Source: JBGPYB01 sp041493035
GTDB lineage: Bacteria; Acidobacteriota; Vicinamibacteria; Fen-336
Assembly (NCBI GenBank): GCA_041493035.1
Contig: JBGPYB010000212.1
Span: 1-6,626 of the forward strand
Reading direction: 5' to 3'
Length of the DNA: 6,626 nt
Position numbers and translations under genes: made by a program. Of this stretch, positions 6,443 through 6,626 are shown in pieces (position 1 is the stretch's first letter; every line of letters begins with the position of its first letter). The notes below the pieces were generated by a model. The model worked only from the letters and a program-made list of their open reading frames with translations, did not search any database and had not been told where the DNA came from.

Positions 6443-6626
6443 TTAGTGAGCCGCGGGATCGCAAGCTTGGAGATAGCGGCTCGGGAGCGTTCTTCCCAAG
6501 CGCGGCGCGAGCGCCCGAGACGCGGCGACGACCTTCTCGAGGGCGACGCCGGTTTCGATCCCCATGCCGTGAAGCATGTAGAGCAGATCCTCGGTGGCCA
6601 GGTTGCCGCTGGCGCCGGGGGCGAAA
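6443..6626 (-). CDS. mvaB: Hydroxymethylglutaryl-CoA lyase, C-terminal fragment (5' part outside window)
   Basis: Cleaves 3-hydroxy-3-methylglutaryl-CoA to acetoacetate and acetyl-CoA, the last step of leucine breakdown, in the cytosol. Only the last 60 residues are in the window; the gene enters from the right edge and ends with TAA at 6445-6443. The segment FAPGASGNLATEDLLYMLHG followed by MGIETGV is the strongly conserved C-terminal block of HMG-CoA lyase (family pattern CP-x-A-x-GASGN-x-ATED). The conserved catalytic-loop Cys of that motif would be encoded just beyond the window edge. The tail (about 28-60: ALEKVVAASRAL ... GRTLPSRY) also fits the family in length and style. It is truncated by the window, not broken. 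It may end a leucine/acyl-CoA degradation operon lying to the right, but that is not visible. Confidence 0.9.
   Translation of the reverse strand, partial: FAPGASGNLATEDLLYMLHGMGIETGVALEKVVAASRALAPRLGRTLPSRYLQACDPAAH

Noticed and set aside
4617..6446. 609-codon plus-strand open frame opposite pckG
   Set aside because: pckG is intact and unmistakable on the minus strand. The antisense translation is His/Arg/Gly/Val-rich with no motif, typical of a GC-rich shadow.
1..6626. CRISPR arrays, tRNA/rRNA genes, insertion sequences, att sites
   Set aside because: I saw no direct-repeat array, cloverleaf, transposase or flanking repeats; coding sequence fills nearly all of the window.

Overview
The window is about two-thirds G+C, tightly packed and free of mobile elements. 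It carries six protein genes, two of them cut by the window edges. GTG starts, a GTP-type PEP carboxykinase, a eukaryotic-like Ser/Thr kinase and a secreted cupredoxin fused to a carboxypeptidase-regulatory-like module together suggest a didermal, high-GC environmental bacterium. Acidobacteriota (Thermoanaerobaculia-like) is my best guess, with Myxococcota or a related phylum possible. This is inference from gene style, not a search.

Layout: (1) 1-1048, minus strand: an M28 zinc exopeptidase with all catalytic residues, its C-terminus running off the left edge. (2) 1049-1099: a short divergent intergenic region dominated by a perfect 10-bp inverted repeat that holds a -10-like hexamer for each direction. 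(3) 1100-3799, plus strand: a two-gene unit of a secreted type-1-copper (cupredoxin) protein, then, 6 nt later, a transmembrane receptor kinase (TM, Cache-like sensor, TM, HAMP, Ser/Thr kinase). (4) 3800-4579, minus strand: an exported MTA/SAH-nucleosidase-like protein, convergent with the kinase (stop codons 3 nt apart) and following pckG by 10 nt. (5) 4590-6341, minus strand: full-length pckG (GTP-dependent PEP carboxykinase) with a good sigma70-type promoter placed so that the transcript should begin at the ATG. (6) 6443-6626, minus strand: the C-terminal 60 residues of HMG-CoA lyase (mvaB).

How the genes may work together: mvaB (leucine/HMG-CoA breakdown to acetoacetate and acetyl-CoA) and pckG (oxaloacetate to PEP) suit growth on amino acids or acetyl-CoA-yielding substrates, and the exported M28 peptidase could feed such a lifestyle. 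The most distinctive part is the cupredoxin plus HAMP-coupled Ser/Thr kinase pair. It looks like a cell-envelope sensing unit whose signal crosses the membrane through a HAMP relay into a Hanks-type kinase instead of a histidine kinase. The functional link within the pair is inferred from spacing and topology only.
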